Position numbers and translations under genes: made by a program. This document shows positions 12,928-13,690 of a stretch of DNA of 13,690 nucleotides, piece by piece. The stretch comes from Candidatus Gastranaerophilales bacterium. GTDB taxonomy: Bacteria > Cyanobacteriota > Vampirovibrionia > Gastranaerophilales > Gastranaerophilaceae. Where the stretch lies: assembly GCA_905235825.1 (NCBI GenBank), contig CAJONH010000003.1, positions 1 through 13,690 of the forward strand, written 5' to 3'. Numbering within the stretch: the first letter of the stretch is position 1; each line of letters starts with the position of its first letter. The notes beneath the pieces were generated by a model, which saw only the letters and a program-made list of their open reading frames with translations, was not told where the DNA came from and did no database searches.

Positions 12928-13690
12928 CTATATTTCAAATCCAGAGAAAATAACGGCTTCGTTGAAATTTTTATTTTCCTTTTTTATTTGTTTAAAAAAG
13001 TCACGAACAAGAACAACATTATTTCGCAATAGTTCAAAGCGATTTTTACGGAAAAATTCTTCGGTAATATCTCCCGTTTGAAAATACTTTCTGTTCTTAA
13101 TGTAAAGTTTAAAATTCTTATTTCTTTTGATTATTTTTTTTACGGCAAAAGATAAAATATCAGGATAAAGTTCAAAATATTGCGGTGAAATAATAGTATC
13201 GATAAAATAATTTTTATTATCGGTTGTCTTTATTTCCAAAAAGGCTTTTAATGTATTATTTTCAGTATCCTCAATGATGTATTCAAAATCAAGCTCTGAA
13301 TTAAAACCTTGAATAAATTTATCGTAAAATTCCTCTTTTCTCTTTTGCAGCGAATATTTATAATGAGTAATTAACGAGTCATTAAATAAATCCGCAGTTT
13401 TTTGAGCATCAGAATTTTTAAAATTTTTAAATATACTTTCGTCAACATTTTCTTTTATAAAATTAATGTTGGAAACATACCACATGCCTTCACTTGAACA
13501 CATTCTAAATCCGCAGCCTTTAACAAAAAGCTCAATTAATTCGGATTGGTTATCATCAAAACAAACATAAAAGGTATCAACCCCCCTTGCACCAAATTTT
13601 GCAATAATATAATCAATAAGCTGTTTACCTTCTTCATGAGAACTTTTATCAAGGAATAACCTTTTAATCTGCCATTTATACGGATTGCCG
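12928..13690 (-). CDS. GNAT-type acetyltransferase, probable tandem domains, 5' end outside window
   Basis: The frame stays open from the stop at 12928 to the right edge without a stop codon, giving at least 253 residues. Upstream of the internal ATG at 13503 it reads SSHEEGKQLIDYIIAKFGA and, nearer 13503, ELIELFVKGCGFR. These are the acetyl-CoA-binding helix and the 'lF...GFr' end of a GNAT fold. The C-terminal half (about 13296-12993) looks like a second GNAT module with beta strands, a DILSFAVKKIIKRNKN helix and EEFFRKNRFELLRNNVVLVRDF. ATG 13503 would cut the first module in half, so it is not the real start. The substrate is unknown. It converges on the lemA-DUF3137 operon with 1 bp between stops. 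Confidence 0.7.
   Translation of the reverse strand, partial: GNPYKWQIKRLFLDKSSHEEGKQLIDYIIAKFGARGVDTFYVCFDDNQSELIELFVKGCGFRMCSSEGMWYVSNINFIKENVDESIFKNFKNSDAQKTADLFNDSLITHYKYSLQKRKEEFYDKFIQGFNSELDFEYIIEDTENNTLKAFLEIKTTDNKNYFIDTIISPQYFELYPDILSFAVKKIIKRNKNFKLYIKNRKYFQTGDITEEFFRKNRFELLRNNVVLVRDFFKQIKKENKNFNEAVIFSGFEI

Noticed and set aside
1..13690. CRISPR arrays, tRNA or rRNA genes, transposases, integrases
   Set aside because: No regularly spaced repeats, cloverleaf-capable gaps, rRNA-like stretches or transposase/recombinase motifs were seen on either strand.

Overview
The window is AT-rich, uses TGA as a genuine stop (for example at 7250-7252 and 12924-12926), and is densely packed with bacterial genes on both strands. 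A low-GC gut-type bacterium fits. The scattered housekeeping genes, a solitary FliI-type ATPase and large unfamiliar proteins with Asn-rich or short 'NFTP'-like N-termini remind me of non-photosynthetic Cyanobacteria (Melainabacteria/Gastranaerophilales). That placement is an impression, not a proof.

Region 1 (1-1130) looks like the edge of a defence or accessory island. It holds the frameshifted C-terminus of a McrC-type restriction subunit, then a HigB/HigA toxin-antitoxin pair with its own promoter and a large palindromic operator. After that come debris of a TupA-like ATP-grasp gene, a small REP-like hairpin and a perfect 20-bp inverted repeat, which probably terminates transcription from both sides.

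Region 2 (1146-3449, minus strand) carries a sigma-70 family factor followed by a FliI/SctN-type secretion ATPase, with no other flagellar or type III genes in view. A 360-bp divergent intergenic region separates them from region 3.

Region 3 (3810-7252, plus strand) has an ECF sigma factor and its membrane-anchored ZAS-type anti-sigma factor, 11 bp apart. They are followed by a 664-residue orphan protein.

Region 4 (7350-9732, plus strand) is a tight unit of pheS, hisF and a 194-residue unknown, with 2-bp gaps. pheT and the other his genes are absent.

Region 5 (9836-12926, plus strand) has a 493-residue protein whose Cys...His...Asn/Asp layout suggests a papain-like cysteine peptidase, then a LemA protein paired with a DUF3137 membrane protein. 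A convergent minus-strand gene runs off the right end. It reads as a tandem GNAT acetyltransferase that starts beyond the window.

The best candidates for undescribed biology are the 664-residue orphan next to the ECF/anti-sigma pair, the putative cysteine peptidase, and the solitary sigma-FliI pair. I did not find a clearly novel multi-gene system.
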